This document shows, piece by piece, positions 10,867 to 20,207 of a DNA stretch of 43,788 nucleotides (within the stretch, counting starts at the first letter, position 1; each line of letters begins with the position of its first letter). Source of the stretch: Actinomycetes bacterium (GTDB lineage Bacteria > Actinomycetota > Actinomycetes > Nanopelagicales > Nanopelagicaceae). The DNA lies in the NCBI GenBank assembly GCA_025355665.1, contig JANXZF010000074.1, positions 1-43,788 of the forward strand. The letters are read 5' to 3'. The position numbers and the translations under genes are program-made. The notes under the pieces were generated by a model. That model searched no databases. It saw only the letters and a program-made list of their open reading frames with translations, and was not told the DNA's origin.

Positions 10867-10910
10867 AATAACGTGGGCGGGAAGGTTTTCCCGCCCACGT
10901 TATTATTTTC
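10867..10910 (+). terminator. Intercistronic hairpin, attenuator or partial terminator
   Basis: A perfect 17-bp stem (10867-10883 with 10888-10904), loop GGTT, followed by ATTTTC. It lies between the binding-protein gene and the permease gene. The strength of the stem and the T-rich tail fit partial termination or 3'-end protection that lowers permease expression relative to the binding protein. Confidence 0.8.
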
Positions 10911-10950
10911 ACAATCTGAAGCGTTGACGCGAGAAGGAGCGGTACGAGAA

Positions 10951-12492
10951 GTGAGCGGATTCGTCAGAGGAAAATTTGCTTTTGGTCTCAAGTTGGTTCT
11001 GCTTGCAATAACTACTGCAGTTCTCGCTCTTCTGACAGAGAGCGCCTATGCGCAAAAAGAGTACCTAATTGGAACCTTTATTCTGATTGCGATTCTTGCC
11101 TTAAATTTTACCTACTTAACCAAATACTCGATTCCCCTGAAGTTCTTTGTTCCAGGAATTCTCTTCTTTTTTGCATTTGTAATCGCACCGATTCTCTATA
11201 CAGGCACCATGTCTGTCTACAAGTACCAAACGGGAAATTACCTTTCTAAACCAGCCGCGATCGAACAAGTCCTGATTCTTGGTGCCCAGCCAGATGCGGC
11301 GGGAACTACATTTGACATAGTTGTCGGTAAGAATTCTGCAAACCAATACGCAATTCTCGTTTCAGATATTACGAATAATAAGTACTTTATTTCCGCCAAG
11401 ACATCAAGGACTCCAGTTCCAGTTTCAGAAGTCAAGCTAAATGCTGACAAAGTTGCCATATCCGCACCTGGGTTCAAGCCAATTTCATTGAATGTGCTTG
11501 CTTCGAACAACAGTTACGCGAATATTAGATACTTCTATGAGGGTAAGTACTACATAAGTATTGAGAGCGAAACCGTCGGTGCGGTTTTCACGCAAGGGTT
11601 GTCGTATTCTGAATCTACGGGCATCATGACCAATCTCCTTACCGGAGATAAATACAAGGACAATGGAAAAGGCAACTTCGCGAAAATCGGAGGGACTCGT
11701 GACCAAATTCTCTCCCCTGGTTGGCGCGCGCCCGTGTGGTTCCAGAATTACACCAGGCTAGTAACTGATAACCGAATTCGTACACCGCTCATCGGCGTCT
11801 TCATTTGGACGATTTTCTTTGCGGGGTTCTCAGTTCTAAGCACCTTTGCCTTCGGTTTACTCCTGGCGATGGCTCTAAATAGGCGTATGCGTGGGAGAAA
11901 GGTTTATCGCTCGATCCTCATACTTCCGTATGCAATGCCTAGCATCATGAGTATTTTGATCTGGGCTGGAATGTTTGATTCGCAATTTGGCGCAATAAAT
12001 AGCATTCTTCACACAAATATTGCCTGGTTCTCTGATGCGAGTCTGGCCCGAGGCGCCGTGCTTTTGGTCAACTTGTGGCTTGGCTTCCCATATTTCTATC
12101 TCATCTGCTCTGGAGCATTGCAGGCGATCCCTTCGGAACTACTTGAAGCGGCCGCGATTGACGGCGCAAATCCGCGCCAAGTTTTTAGAAAAATCACCCT
12201 TCCTCTTCTGTTACAGATCCTTTCACCTCTCCTTATTGCATCGTTCGCCTTCAACTTTAATAACTTCAATCTCATTTACCTACTTACAGGGGGTGGTCCG
12301 AGAGACACCCTGGATGGGCACGTCGCAGGAGCGACTGATATTTTGATTAGTTATACCTATCAGATCGCCTTCGGCAAGAATATTCAGGACTTTGGCCTAG
12401 CAAGTGCCATTTCCGTCCTCATATTTATCCTCATTGGATCAATTTCGATATTTGGGTTGCGCAGAACAAAAGTATTGGAGACCTTCGAATGA
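10951..12492 (+). CDS. malF: Maltodextrin ABC transporter permease, MalF type with large extracytoplasmic insert
   Basis: Membrane subunit of the importer, 513 residues from GTG 10951. The first part holds three or four hydrophobic helices; then a stretch of about 180 residues without membrane segments (from SVYKYQTGNYLSKP to the LTGDKYKDNGKG region) corresponds to the P2 domain that in enteric MalF contacts the binding protein. The C-terminal half is the BPD_transp_1 domain, with the EAA loop ELLEAAAIDGANPRQVFRKI that docks on the ATPase. Start: GTG 10951 lies after AAGGAG (10934-10939); the in-frame upstream ATG would begin within the hairpin and is rejected. Its stop overlaps malG by 4 bp. 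Confidence 0.9.
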   Translation: MSGFVRGKFAFGLKLVLLAITTAVLALLTESAYAQKEYLIGTFILIAILALNFTYLTKYSIPLKFFVPGILFFFAFVIAPILYTGTMSVYKYQTGNYLSKPAAIEQVLILGAQPDAAGTTFDIVVGKNSANQYAILVSDITNNKYFISAKTSRTPVPVSEVKLNADKVAISAPGFKPISLNVLASNNSYANIRYFYEGKYYISIESETVGAVFTQGLSYSESTGIMTNLLTGDKYKDNGKGNFAKIGGTRDQILSPGWRAPVWFQNYTRLVTDNRIRTPLIGVFIWTIFFAGFSVLSTFAFGLLLAMALNRRMRGRKVYRSILILPYAMPSIMSILIWAGMFDSQFGAINSILHTNIAWFSDASLARGAVLLVNLWLGFPYFYLICSGALQAIPSELLEAAAIDGANPRQVFRKITLPLLLQILSPLLIASFAFNFNNFNLIYLLTGGGPRDTLDGHVAGATDILISYTYQIAFGKNIQDFGLASAISVLIFILIGSISIFGLRRTKVLETFE

Positions 12493-13340
12493 ACAAATGG
12501 TTGAGAGAAAATGCGTGGCGCCATGCGTTTGCAATCTTCATGTGCCTCTTCTCGCTTTTCCCCTTGTACTTGGTGGTTCTGTCCTCGGTAAAGACCGGTG
12601 GAAGTTTAGCCTTGACTTCTTTTGTTCCGCATGAGATTTCGTTCAGTAACTACCAATTCCTATTCCATTCTCCTAAGACCCCCTATCTTCTATGGGTAAA
12701 GAACTCGATGATCATTGCATCCACAGTTGCGATCTGTTCGGTGGTCATTGGTGCGTCCTCTGCGTTTGCATTTAGCCGCTTGAGGTTTAAGGGCAAAAAA
12801 TTCGGTATTCAACTGCTCCTACTTGTTCAGATGTTCCCAGCAGTACTCGCCTTGTCGGCGATTTATGTGATTATGGAGCGCGTCTACGCATTCGCACCAA
12901 AAATCGGTCTGGGTACTCAAGCTGGTCTCATCCTGGTCTATCTGGGCGGGGCATTAGGCGTCAATGTTTGGTTGCTCAAGGGATTCGTGGACACAATACC
13001 TGCCGAACTAGATGAAGCGGCGAAGATCGATGGTGCGAGCCCCGTCCAGATTTTCTGGATGATCTTCCTTCCTCTTGCAACTCCCGTGCTAGCCGTAGTC
13101 TGTCTCTTAACTTTTATAGGGACATTCAACGAGTTCATTCTTGCTCGGCTCTTCTTGGTTGAGATGAACGGGCGAACAGTCGCGGTTGGATTGCAACAAT
13201 TTGTTGGCGGTCAGTATTCGACCAACTGGGGACCATTCGCCGCCGGATCGATTCTGGCTTCGATTCCGATCGTCATTATCTTCTTGTCCTTGCAGAAATA
13301 TATTATTAATGGATTAACGGCAGGGTCGGTCAAGGGCTAA
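12489..13340 (+). CDS. malG: Maltodextrin ABC transporter permease, MalG type
   Basis: Second membrane subunit, 283 residues, six hydrophobic helices. It has the EAA loop ELDEAAKIDGASPVQIFWMI near residues 175-195 and ends in QKYIINGLTAGSVKG, the C-terminal motif of MalG that enters the ATPase dimer. ATG overlaps the malF stop (ATGA), indicating translational coupling. The exported amylase gene follows after two bases. No ATPase gene is found in either cluster, so a shared MsmK/MalK-like ATPase encoded elsewhere is expected. Confidence 0.93.
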   Translation: MNKWLRENAWRHAFAIFMCLFSLFPLYLVVLSSVKTGGSLALTSFVPHEISFSNYQFLFHSPKTPYLLWVKNSMIIASTVAICSVVIGASSAFAFSRLRFKGKKFGIQLLLLVQMFPAVLALSAIYVIMERVYAFAPKIGLGTQAGLILVYLGGALGVNVWLLKGFVDTIPAELDEAAKIDGASPVQIFWMIFLPLATPVLAVVCLLTFIGTFNEFILARLFLVEMNGRTVAVGLQQFVGGQYSTNWGPFAAGSILASIPIVIIFLSLQKYIINGLTAGSVKG

Positions 13341-13342
13341 TC

Positions 13343-15313
13343 TTGAAACACAAAAGCGTTATCGCTCTCCTCACCTCGCTATTTTTAGGTTTGACTTATT
13401 TTTCCTTCGCCGGTGCCGGTGCGACCATCGGATCCACTCCTGGCGTTCGTGTTGGACTGGCCCCCGACCTCATCTATTTTGTTATGCCAGACCGATATTT
13501 AAACGGTGACCCGAGCAATGACACGTTAGGTGGGGGATTTAATCCGAGAGACACTGCGTTCTGGCATGGGGGCGACCTGAAGGGTCTCACCGGTACTTGC
13601 ACCCCAGGAGATAAAGGTTTAGCTCGAATAAAGTCATTGGGTTTCACGGCAGTCTGGGTTACTCCGCTGGTTACACAAGTACCGTCAACGGGAGCTGGCT
13701 CCGGCTATCACGGATACTGGGGCGTTGATTTTCTCAATGTCGATCCGCACCTCGGCACCAACGCAGACTTGAGCAACTTCATGACCTGTGCGAAGAAACT
13801 CAAATTGAAGGTGATCCTAGATATTGTCGCGAACCATACTGGCGATGTCATTAAATACAACGGGAAGATTCCGTATATTCCATCGAGCATGGCTACGATT
13901 AAGAATCCTGCGTGGCTTAATGATCTTTCGAATTATCACAACGTTGGCGATATTGCTCACTGCTGGGGAGAGGGTGATTGCACGACCCTCGGAGATTTCT
14001 ACGGGCTTGATGATTTGGCCACAGAGAAGCCGGCTGTCTGGCAGGGTTGGGCAGACGTGTACGGTCAGTGGATCAAGAATTATGGATTCTCAGGTTTCCG
14101 TGTGGACACCGCCAAACATGTTGACACTCAATTCTTCAAAAATTGGCAACCCCTCATACAGCAAACGGCAGCCAGCGCAGGGATTCCCAACTTCACAATA
14201 TTTGGGGAAGTCTCGGAGAATAATCCTTTCAATCTGATGACGTATGTTCGTGAAAACAAAATACAGACCGTGTTGGATTTCCCTTTCCAGGCTGGCGCCA
14301 CGGATTTCGCCTCGGGTCGTTCTGGTGCATCGAGTTTGGAAGATCTCTTTCTCAATGACGACTATTACACGAGCCCCACTTCTTCAGCTTCAAATCTGGT
14401 GACCTTCCTGGGAAATCACGACATGGGGCGCGCAGGTTTCATTATTCAGGCAAAGAGGATGAACCCAGACAACCAACTCTTGCCTCGGACCGAACTCGGC
14501 TATGCCGTCTTATATCTCTCACGAGGTATTCCATCTGTCTATTACGGTGACGAAGTCGGAATGACCGGTAGCGGTGATGGTAGCGACCAGAGGGCTCGCC
14601 AAGACATGTTTGCGACAAAGGTCGATATGTGGAGAACTGAGCCAAGAATCGGCGGAAAACCGATCGGTTACGGGGATTCATTCGCGATCACGAGCACCAA
14701 TCCAATCGCAAAGTATCTAGTTGCTTTGGCGAAGATCCGCAGCGCAAACCCTGGTCTTGCCAACGGAGTAATGCAGCAACGGCTCTCCAAAGGTTCTCTC
14801 TACGTTGTATCGAAAAAAGACCCTACAGAGAATAAAGAGTACGTAGTCGCTTTCAATAATTCAGACAAACCGGTGAGCGCGACCATAAATACGGCAACGT
14901 CAATGGGTGGTTGGAAGACAGTTTTCGGTGCGACAAAAGTGAGCGCCTCCGGAGCGAAATTGAAATTCACGGTCCCTGCCCTGAGCGCCATTGTCTTGAA
15001 GGCCAATAAGACTATCGATGTGACCGCCGTCAAGGTTGGAGCGATCACGATCAACCAAGATGATCTCACTGGGTATTTCCAAGTGGCCGCTGGTGTCACA
15101 ACCAGCGATCTTGCCTCAGCTGAGTTCTTTTCTCGAGAAGACGGCAGTACAAATTGGACTTCACTTGGCGTTGACACCAATTCGCCGTACAACGTTTTCA
15201 TCAACCCGCAAGACTATCTGGGCAAAAACTTGGAGATTAAGGCGATCGTGACGAATTCGAAGGGAGCAACCTTTGAGCTACCAACCACAAAATTTTCTAT
15301 CCCCGCATCATGA
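13343..15313 (+). CDS. Exported GH13 alpha-amylase family glycosidase
   Basis: Glycoside hydrolase family 13 enzyme, 656 residues, acting outside the cell on starch-like alpha-glucans. N-terminal signal peptide (MKHKSVIALLTSLFLG, cleavage near FAGAGA, residue 26). The TIM-barrel motifs are DIVANH (160-165), GFRVDTAKH with nucleophile D255, FGEVSE with acid/base E289 and FLGNHD with D360. A beta-rich domain follows (from about 480), and a further C-terminal module of about 90 residues (AVKVGAITINQDD to the end) resembles a surface or glucan-binding domain but I cannot name it. TTG 13343 lies two bases after malG, so it is translated in the same operon. Its last 41 bases overlap the next gene. 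Products would be imported by the upstream transporter. Confidence 0.9.
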   Translation: MKHKSVIALLTSLFLGLTYFSFAGAGATIGSTPGVRVGLAPDLIYFVMPDRYLNGDPSNDTLGGGFNPRDTAFWHGGDLKGLTGTCTPGDKGLARIKSLGFTAVWVTPLVTQVPSTGAGSGYHGYWGVDFLNVDPHLGTNADLSNFMTCAKKLKLKVILDIVANHTGDVIKYNGKIPYIPSSMATIKNPAWLNDLSNYHNVGDIAHCWGEGDCTTLGDFYGLDDLATEKPAVWQGWADVYGQWIKNYGFSGFRVDTAKHVDTQFFKNWQPLIQQTAASAGIPNFTIFGEVSENNPFNLMTYVRENKIQTVLDFPFQAGATDFASGRSGASSLEDLFLNDDYYTSPTSSASNLVTFLGNHDMGRAGFIIQAKRMNPDNQLLPRTELGYAVLYLSRGIPSVYYGDEVGMTGSGDGSDQRARQDMFATKVDMWRTEPRIGGKPIGYGDSFAITSTNPIAKYLVALAKIRSANPGLANGVMQQRLSKGSLYVVSKKDPTENKEYVVAFNNSDKPVSATINTATSMGGWKTVFGATKVSASGAKLKFTVPALSAIVLKANKTIDVTAVKVGAITINQDDLTGYFQVAAGVTTSDLASAEFFSREDGSTNWTSLGVDTNSPYNVFINPQDYLGKNLEIKAIVTNSKGATFELPTTKFSIPAS

Positions 15314-17096
15314 TGGAAGCGACCTATATGTAAGCAACTCTGCCCCGGAAATTGGTGATCAAGTGCGGCTCAAAGTCCGAGTCCCCAAGGGCGACAAGGC
15401 CGCTAAAATTTGGGTGCGACTCTTCCACGACGGCGAACCTCGCACCTTCGAACTCAAAAAGGGCAAGTCGAATGCTTTTGAAACGTGGTGGTCGGTAACC
15501 GTCGAAATACTCAACCCCGCTACCCATTACAGATTCTTGTTGGTCGATAAAGGAACCTATAGGTGGCTAAACGGCGCAGGTGTCTTTCATCGAGAGGTTG
15601 TTGATCGTGAAGATTTTCAGATTATTGCAAAACCCAAATATCCTGAATGGATAAAGCGAGCGATTTTCTATCAGATATTTCCTGATCGATTCGCCACTTC
15701 TGGAATCAAGCGCGAGCTACCTGCGTGGGCAGTCCCTAAAGTCTGGAACTCTCTCCCATCTGGTCGCGGTCCGACCGTGAGTGCTGAATTTTACGGCGGC
15801 GATTTCGAAGGTGCGCAACAGCACTTGGGTCACCTAGAAGAGCTGGGCGTAAACGCTATTTACTTCACGCCTTACTTTCCTGCGCGAAGTGCTCACCGAT
15901 ATGACGCATCCAGTTTTGATCATGTCGATCCGCTACTTGGTGGGGATGAATCTTTTCTTGAATTTTCCAGAGTTGCACATAAGAGGGGTTTCCGCATCAT
16001 GGGTGACCTAACTACCAACCACTGCGGCCTTGGACACGATTGGATTCAAATCGCATTAAAGAATCCCGATGCCAAAGAACGTGACTTTTTCTACTGGGAC
16101 AAATCGATTCGTCATGGATACGTCGGTTGGTGGGGTCACTCGTCCCTGCCTAAATTGAATTACAACTCGCAACTTTTAAGGGGCAGAATGTACGCATCTG
16201 CCGACTCAATCGTTAAGAAATGGCTCCAGCCCGCTTTCAACAATGATGGTTGGCGCATCGATGTCGGCAACATGACTGGCCGCTACCGTGACCAGGATAT
16301 TAATCAAGAAGTCACCCGTGGTATTCGCAATGCGATGGATGAGACCAATCCCGATGCCTGGCTCGTCGCCGAAAACGCCGACCATTCCCCATCAGACCTC
16401 GATGGATTCGGCTGGCACGGCACTATGAATTACGTGGGATTTGCAAGACCTGTATGGGGATGGCTCAGCAAGTCGGCTAAGTTTGCCGACGATTTCATGG
16501 GCCTCCCAGCGCCAATTCCAACGTTTCCTGGCGAATCAATGGTCGAGATGATGAGGCTATTTGCAGCGGGCATTCCATGGCGTTCTTTGACCGCGAGCAT
16601 GCTGCTTCTTGATTCGCACGACACCGCAAGGTTTAGGACTGTGACTGGTAAGGATCGGGCTAGACACATCGCGGGGGCGACCATGCTTCTCACTTACCCA
16701 GGCGTCCCTTCGATTTTCGCGGGGGATGAAATTGGGCTCGAGGGCCAGTGGGGAGAGGACGCCCGACGGACTATTGATTGGGAACATCCGAATAAATGGG
16801 ACCAAGAATTATTTGCAGAGTTCAAGAAGTTAATTGAAGTACGAAAGAATTCTGATGCTCTCTGTAATGGGGGCATTCGATGGGTAAAAGTGGACTCGAA
16901 CTCCATCGCATATTTGCGCGAGAGCGAGAAGGAGAGCGTTCTTGTGTTCGTCGCAAGAAGCGCTGGGAACTATCAAATTAATCTTAAGCCGTACGGATAT
17001 ACCGTTAAGCAGACTCTATTCGGACTGGAAGCGAAATCTGACATGATCAAAATACGTTCCAAGAGCGCGATCTCCGGAATCTGGCGAGTCAAATGA
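15273..17096 (+). CDS. Cytoplasmic GH13 neopullulanase/cyclomaltodextrinase-like amylase with CBM34
   Basis: 607-residue intracellular enzyme hydrolysing imported maltodextrins. Residues 9-118 are the N-terminal CBM34-like beta domain (SPHHDGSDLYVSNSAPEIGD) of neopullulanases and maltogenic amylases. Barrel motifs: DLTTNH (245-250), GWRIDVGN with D330, VAENAD with E367 and LLDSHD with D450. No signal peptide. The TTG at 15273 gives the family-typical N-terminus but places the start 41 bases inside the previous gene; the next in-frame candidate, GTG 15363, would cut into CBM34. The stop overlaps the next gene as ATGA. Neopullulanase versus cyclomaltodextrinase activity cannot be separated by sequence. 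Confidence 0.9.
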   Translation: MSYQPQNFLSPHHDGSDLYVSNSAPEIGDQVRLKVRVPKGDKAAKIWVRLFHDGEPRTFELKKGKSNAFETWWSVTVEILNPATHYRFLLVDKGTYRWLNGAGVFHREVVDREDFQIIAKPKYPEWIKRAIFYQIFPDRFATSGIKRELPAWAVPKVWNSLPSGRGPTVSAEFYGGDFEGAQQHLGHLEELGVNAIYFTPYFPARSAHRYDASSFDHVDPLLGGDESFLEFSRVAHKRGFRIMGDLTTNHCGLGHDWIQIALKNPDAKERDFFYWDKSIRHGYVGWWGHSSLPKLNYNSQLLRGRMYASADSIVKKWLQPAFNNDGWRIDVGNMTGRYRDQDINQEVTRGIRNAMDETNPDAWLVAENADHSPSDLDGFGWHGTMNYVGFARPVWGWLSKSAKFADDFMGLPAPIPTFPGESMVEMMRLFAAGIPWRSLTASMLLLDSHDTARFRTVTGKDRARHIAGATMLLTYPGVPSIFAGDEIGLEGQWGEDARRTIDWEHPNKWDQELFAEFKKLIEVRKNSDALCNGGIRWVKVDSNSIAYLRESEKESVLVFVARSAGNYQINLKPYGYTVKQTLFGLEAKSDMIKIRSKSAISGIWRVK

Positions 17097-18682
17097 GTAA
17101 AACGGGCTGGTGGAGCAACGCTGTCTTTTATCAAATTTACCCACGTTCCTTTTTCGATAGCGATGGAGACGGCGAGGGTGATCTACACGGCATCACCACC
17201 CATCTTGGCTATGTCCATGATCTCGGTGTCGACGCAGTATGGATGAGTCCGTTTTATAGATCTCCGAATAAGGACGGAGGCTACGATGTTTCAGATCCCC
17301 GAGATGTCGATCCGCGCCATGGCAACCTGGCGGATGCTAAAGCACTCTTCATGCGTGCCCACGAACTGAACATGAAGATTATCGTGGACATAATTCCAAA
17401 CCATTTTTCAAGTGACCATCAATGGTTTAAGGACGCCTTGAAGGCTCCGAAGGGATCGGCGCAGCGATCAAGGTTTCACTTCCATGATGGAAGAGACTCA
17501 AGAACCCCACCAAATAACTGGATTTCGCTATTTGGAGGCTCTGCCTGGACTCAAGTTGAGGACGGCCAGTGGTACTTGCACTTGTTTGACTCTTCGCAAC
17601 CAGATCTCAATTGGGAAAATGTGGATGTTCAGAAGGACTTCGAAGAAACTCTGCGGTTCTGGCTTGATTTGGGTGCAGATGGTTTCCGAATTGACGTAGC
17701 TCATGGTCTGGCTAAAGAGGACTTGCTTCGTGATCACTTCGACCCTCAAGGATTAAGTAACGCGCTACGACTGGACGTCGAGATGGATGCACAAGAGCGG
17801 AGTACCTTGCTCGCTAGCGTTCCGTTTTTTGATCGCGATGGAGTGCATGACGTGTACAGGAGTTGGCGCAAGGTATTTGATTCGTATGACCGAGGGATCA
17901 TGGCGGTGGCCGAGGCCTGGGTTCATCCACCTGAGAGGGCCATGCGCTACATCCGAAGCGATGAGTTGGATCAAGTCTTCAACTTCGATCTTCTAGTGTC
18001 ACCTTTCGATGACGAAGAAATTTACCGCTGCATTGATAGAACACTAAATATGATGAAGGAGGCCGGGGCCTCTCCGACCTGGGCACTCAGCAATCACGAC
18101 ACACCCCGATTGGCTTCGCGTGTAGGTAGGGATGAAGCTAGTGCGATGGCCCTGTTTACATTCGGACTTCCCGGGGCTTGTTATGTTTATCAGGGCCAAG
18201 AGCTTGGATTACTTGATGCGCCTTTAAATGATGAAGATCGCCAAGACCCTGCCTTTATTCGTACGAATGGGGCGCAGAAAGGCAGGGACGGCGCACGGGT
18301 TCCGATGCCATGGAATGGGCAAGAGCCACCTTTTGGCTTTACTTCGGGCAAGCCGTGGTTACCCATGCCGCAAGCCTGGCGAGATTTGAGCGTCGAAGAA
18401 GAAAGCGGTGACCTTCGCAGTTCCTTGGAGATGTACCGTGCTGCTCTTTCCCTACGCAAGCACCTTGTGCAGCAGTCTCCCAGTTTTGCTTGGACAGCAC
18501 GCCCCGACGGTACGGGTCTAATTGCATACAAGCGAGGAAATGTCGAGATAGTTCTCAACACTTCCGATTCTCCAAAGCGAATAAATAGACATGGCAACCT
18601 ATTAATCGCCTCAAATGACCAGTCAACAGAGCTCAACGGAGTGGTCGAAGTCGCAGCCAAAGCCTGTGTTTGGATCAAATAA
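17093..18682 (+). CDS. aglA: GH13 alpha-glucosidase
   Basis: 529-residue cytoplasmic GH13 enzyme of the oligo-1,6-glucosidase/alpha-glucosidase branch that releases glucose from short malto- or isomalto-oligosaccharides. Motifs: AVFYQIYPRSFFDSDGDGEGDL at the N-terminus, DIIPNH (99-104), GFRIDVAH with nucleophile D201, VAEAWVH with E274, and ALSNHD with D336. It resembles the actinobacterial GH13_30-type group. ATG 17093 overlaps the preceding stop by 4 bp. As the last gene of the first operon it completes the path outside amylase, import, inside amylase, glucosidase; it also sits directly before an AglEFG-type importer and may serve that too. The gene symbol is assigned by family and context. 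Confidence 0.9.
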   Translation: MSKTGWWSNAVFYQIYPRSFFDSDGDGEGDLHGITTHLGYVHDLGVDAVWMSPFYRSPNKDGGYDVSDPRDVDPRHGNLADAKALFMRAHELNMKIIVDIIPNHFSSDHQWFKDALKAPKGSAQRSRFHFHDGRDSRTPPNNWISLFGGSAWTQVEDGQWYLHLFDSSQPDLNWENVDVQKDFEETLRFWLDLGADGFRIDVAHGLAKEDLLRDHFDPQGLSNALRLDVEMDAQERSTLLASVPFFDRDGVHDVYRSWRKVFDSYDRGIMAVAEAWVHPPERAMRYIRSDELDQVFNFDLLVSPFDDEEIYRCIDRTLNMMKEAGASPTWALSNHDTPRLASRVGRDEASAMALFTFGLPGACYVYQGQELGLLDAPLNDEDRQDPAFIRTNGAQKGRDGARVPMPWNGQEPPFGFTSGKPWLPMPQAWRDLSVEEESGDLRSSLEMYRAALSLRKHLVQQSPSFAWTARPDGTGLIAYKRGNVEIVLNTSDSPKRINRHGNLLIASNDQSTELNGVVEVAAKACVWIK

Positions 18683-18844
18683 GAGGAAATGCACGAGAAT
18701 TAGAGTTATCAAATTGTTGTAAAGAGTGCCGCATTTACATTTATTTGCAGTGGCTTTTGGGGTTAACTCGCTTGAGACTTCACCACAAGCGGGACGCAGA
18801 TAGGAATTGTCATCTGGACCGTTAACACCCTCGAAAGGAATTAC
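18683..18844 (+). promoter_or_regulatory. Intergenic control region before the second sugar operon
   Basis: The 162 bases hold no reading frame. Two GTTAAC palindromes lie at 18762-18767 and 18821-18826, and CGCTTG (18769-18774) with CAAGCG (18786-18791) makes a 6-bp inverted repeat. TTATTT, 16 bases and TTAACT would be a possible promoter ending near 18767. Ribosome site GAAAGGAA lies just before ATG 18845. These may be repressor sites, but no regulator is encoded nearby. Confidence 0.3.
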
Positions 18845-20185
18845 ATGTCCATTAGCAAAAAAGGTTTGCTTGCTACTGTTGGCGTAGCTTCACTTTCGCT
18901 ACTCGCGACCTTTGTCACAACGGTTGCACCTGCGGATGCTGCGATTAACTGCAACAAGATTATCGGTCCGGGATATGCCCAACTTAAGGGCAAGACCGTA
19001 ACCATGTTCACCTCAATCCTTGATCCTGAACTTTCCAAGTACCAGAAGGCCTTGGCCTCATTCACCACCTGCACCGGCATCAAGGTGAAGATGGAAGGAT
19101 CAAACCAATTCGAAGCTTTGCTTCCTGTTCGCGTAAAGGGCGGCAATGCCCCAGATATCGCGATCATTCCTCAACCAGGTCTTCTTGCCCAGATGGTTGC
19201 GACCGGCAAAGCCGTTCCAGCCCCTGCCCAAACTCTTAAGAACGTAAACAAGTACTGGAGTCCAGGCTGGAAGGGCTACGGAAGCGTTAACGGCAAGTTC
19301 TATGCATCGCCAAACAGCGCAAACATGAAGTCGTTGGTTTGGTACTCACCAAAGCAATTCGCAAAGGCCGGCTACACCGTTCCAACAACGTGGACCGGAA
19401 TGATGGCACTTGCTGACAAGATGGCTGCTGCTAAGCAGACTGCTTTCTGCGGTGGTATCGGTTCAGGCGGAGCAACTGGCTGGCCAGCAACAGACTGGTT
19501 GGAAGAAGTTGTTGTTCGTCAATTCGGCGGCCAGGTCTACGCAGACTGGATCTCTCACAAGATCAAGTTCTCCGATCCAAAGATCCTTGCGGCTATGAAG
19601 ACTGTTGAAGGTTGGATGCTTAATTCAAAGTATGTTGGAGACGTTAAGGCAATCGCCACAACGACTTTCCAAGCTGCTGGTCTTGGCATTCCTGCCGGAT
19701 CTTGCATGATGCTTCAGCAAGCATCGTTCTACGCTGCGCAATACCCAGCCGGAACCGATGTCAGCAAGAATGGTGATGTTTGGGCGTTCTACCTACCAGG
19801 CATCAACACATCAGTTAAGACTCCTGTAGAAGGCGGCGGAGAATTCTTCGCAGCATTCTCAAAGCGTCCTGAGGTTCAAGAACTTCAGAACTACCTATCA
19901 ACTCCTCAGTGGGCAATCAATCGCATTGCAACTGCTGGTTCTGGTGGAGGTTGGCTTTCAGCTAACTCCGGAGTTCCACTATCTGCTTACAAAAACCCTC
20001 TAGATCAACTATCCGCCAAGTACCTAGCAGACAAGAATTCAACCTTTGTCTTCGACGCATCAGACGCTATGCCTGCTGCTGTCGGTGCTGGTACCGAATG
20101 GACCCAGTTGACCTCTTGGTTCGCTGATGGAAAATCATCGGCAGATGTTGCCAAGGCAATCGACGATTCCTGGCCTGCTCAGTAA
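18845..20185 (+). CDS. aglE: Alpha-glucoside ABC transporter substrate-binding protein (AglE type)
   Basis: Family 1 solute-binding protein, 446 residues. Signal peptide MSISKKGLLATVGV... with cleavage after ADA near residue 32; a cysteine follows three residues later but not in a lipobox, so lipid anchoring is unlikely. Mature features include KGKTVTMFTSILDPELSKY, GGNAPDIAIIPQPGLLAQM and CGGIGSGGATGWPATDWLEE, in keeping with the AglE-like receptors of alpha-glucoside importers. Four cysteines in the mature part could form disulphides. The downstream permeases are clearly AglF/AglG-like, which supports the assignment; the true ligand is not known, and the linked GH1 gene leaves beta-glucosides possible. 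Confidence 0.85.
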   Translation: MSISKKGLLATVGVASLSLLATFVTTVAPADAAINCNKIIGPGYAQLKGKTVTMFTSILDPELSKYQKALASFTTCTGIKVKMEGSNQFEALLPVRVKGGNAPDIAIIPQPGLLAQMVATGKAVPAPAQTLKNVNKYWSPGWKGYGSVNGKFYASPNSANMKSLVWYSPKQFAKAGYTVPTTWTGMMALADKMAAAKQTAFCGGIGSGGATGWPATDWLEEVVVRQFGGQVYADWISHKIKFSDPKILAAMKTVEGWMLNSKYVGDVKAIATTTFQAAGLGIPAGSCMMLQQASFYAAQYPAGTDVSKNGDVWAFYLPGINTSVKTPVEGGGEFFAAFSKRPEVQELQNYLSTPQWAINRIATAGSGGGWLSANSGVPLSAYKNPLDQLSAKYLADKNSTFVFDASDAMPAAVGAGTEWTQLTSWFADGKSSADVAKAIDDSWPAQ

Positions 20186-20207
20186 CTAGTTACTCTGCAG
20201 TTTGGTC

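Noticed and set aside
18190-18678. 162-residue minus-strand frame inside the alpha-glucosidase gene
   Set aside because: Antisense shadow of a clearly coding GH13 sequence; no start signal or motif.
18762-18826. Paired GTTAAC sites as a defined regulator operator
   Set aside because: Six-base palindromes are too common to name a regulator; kept only as part of the general control region.
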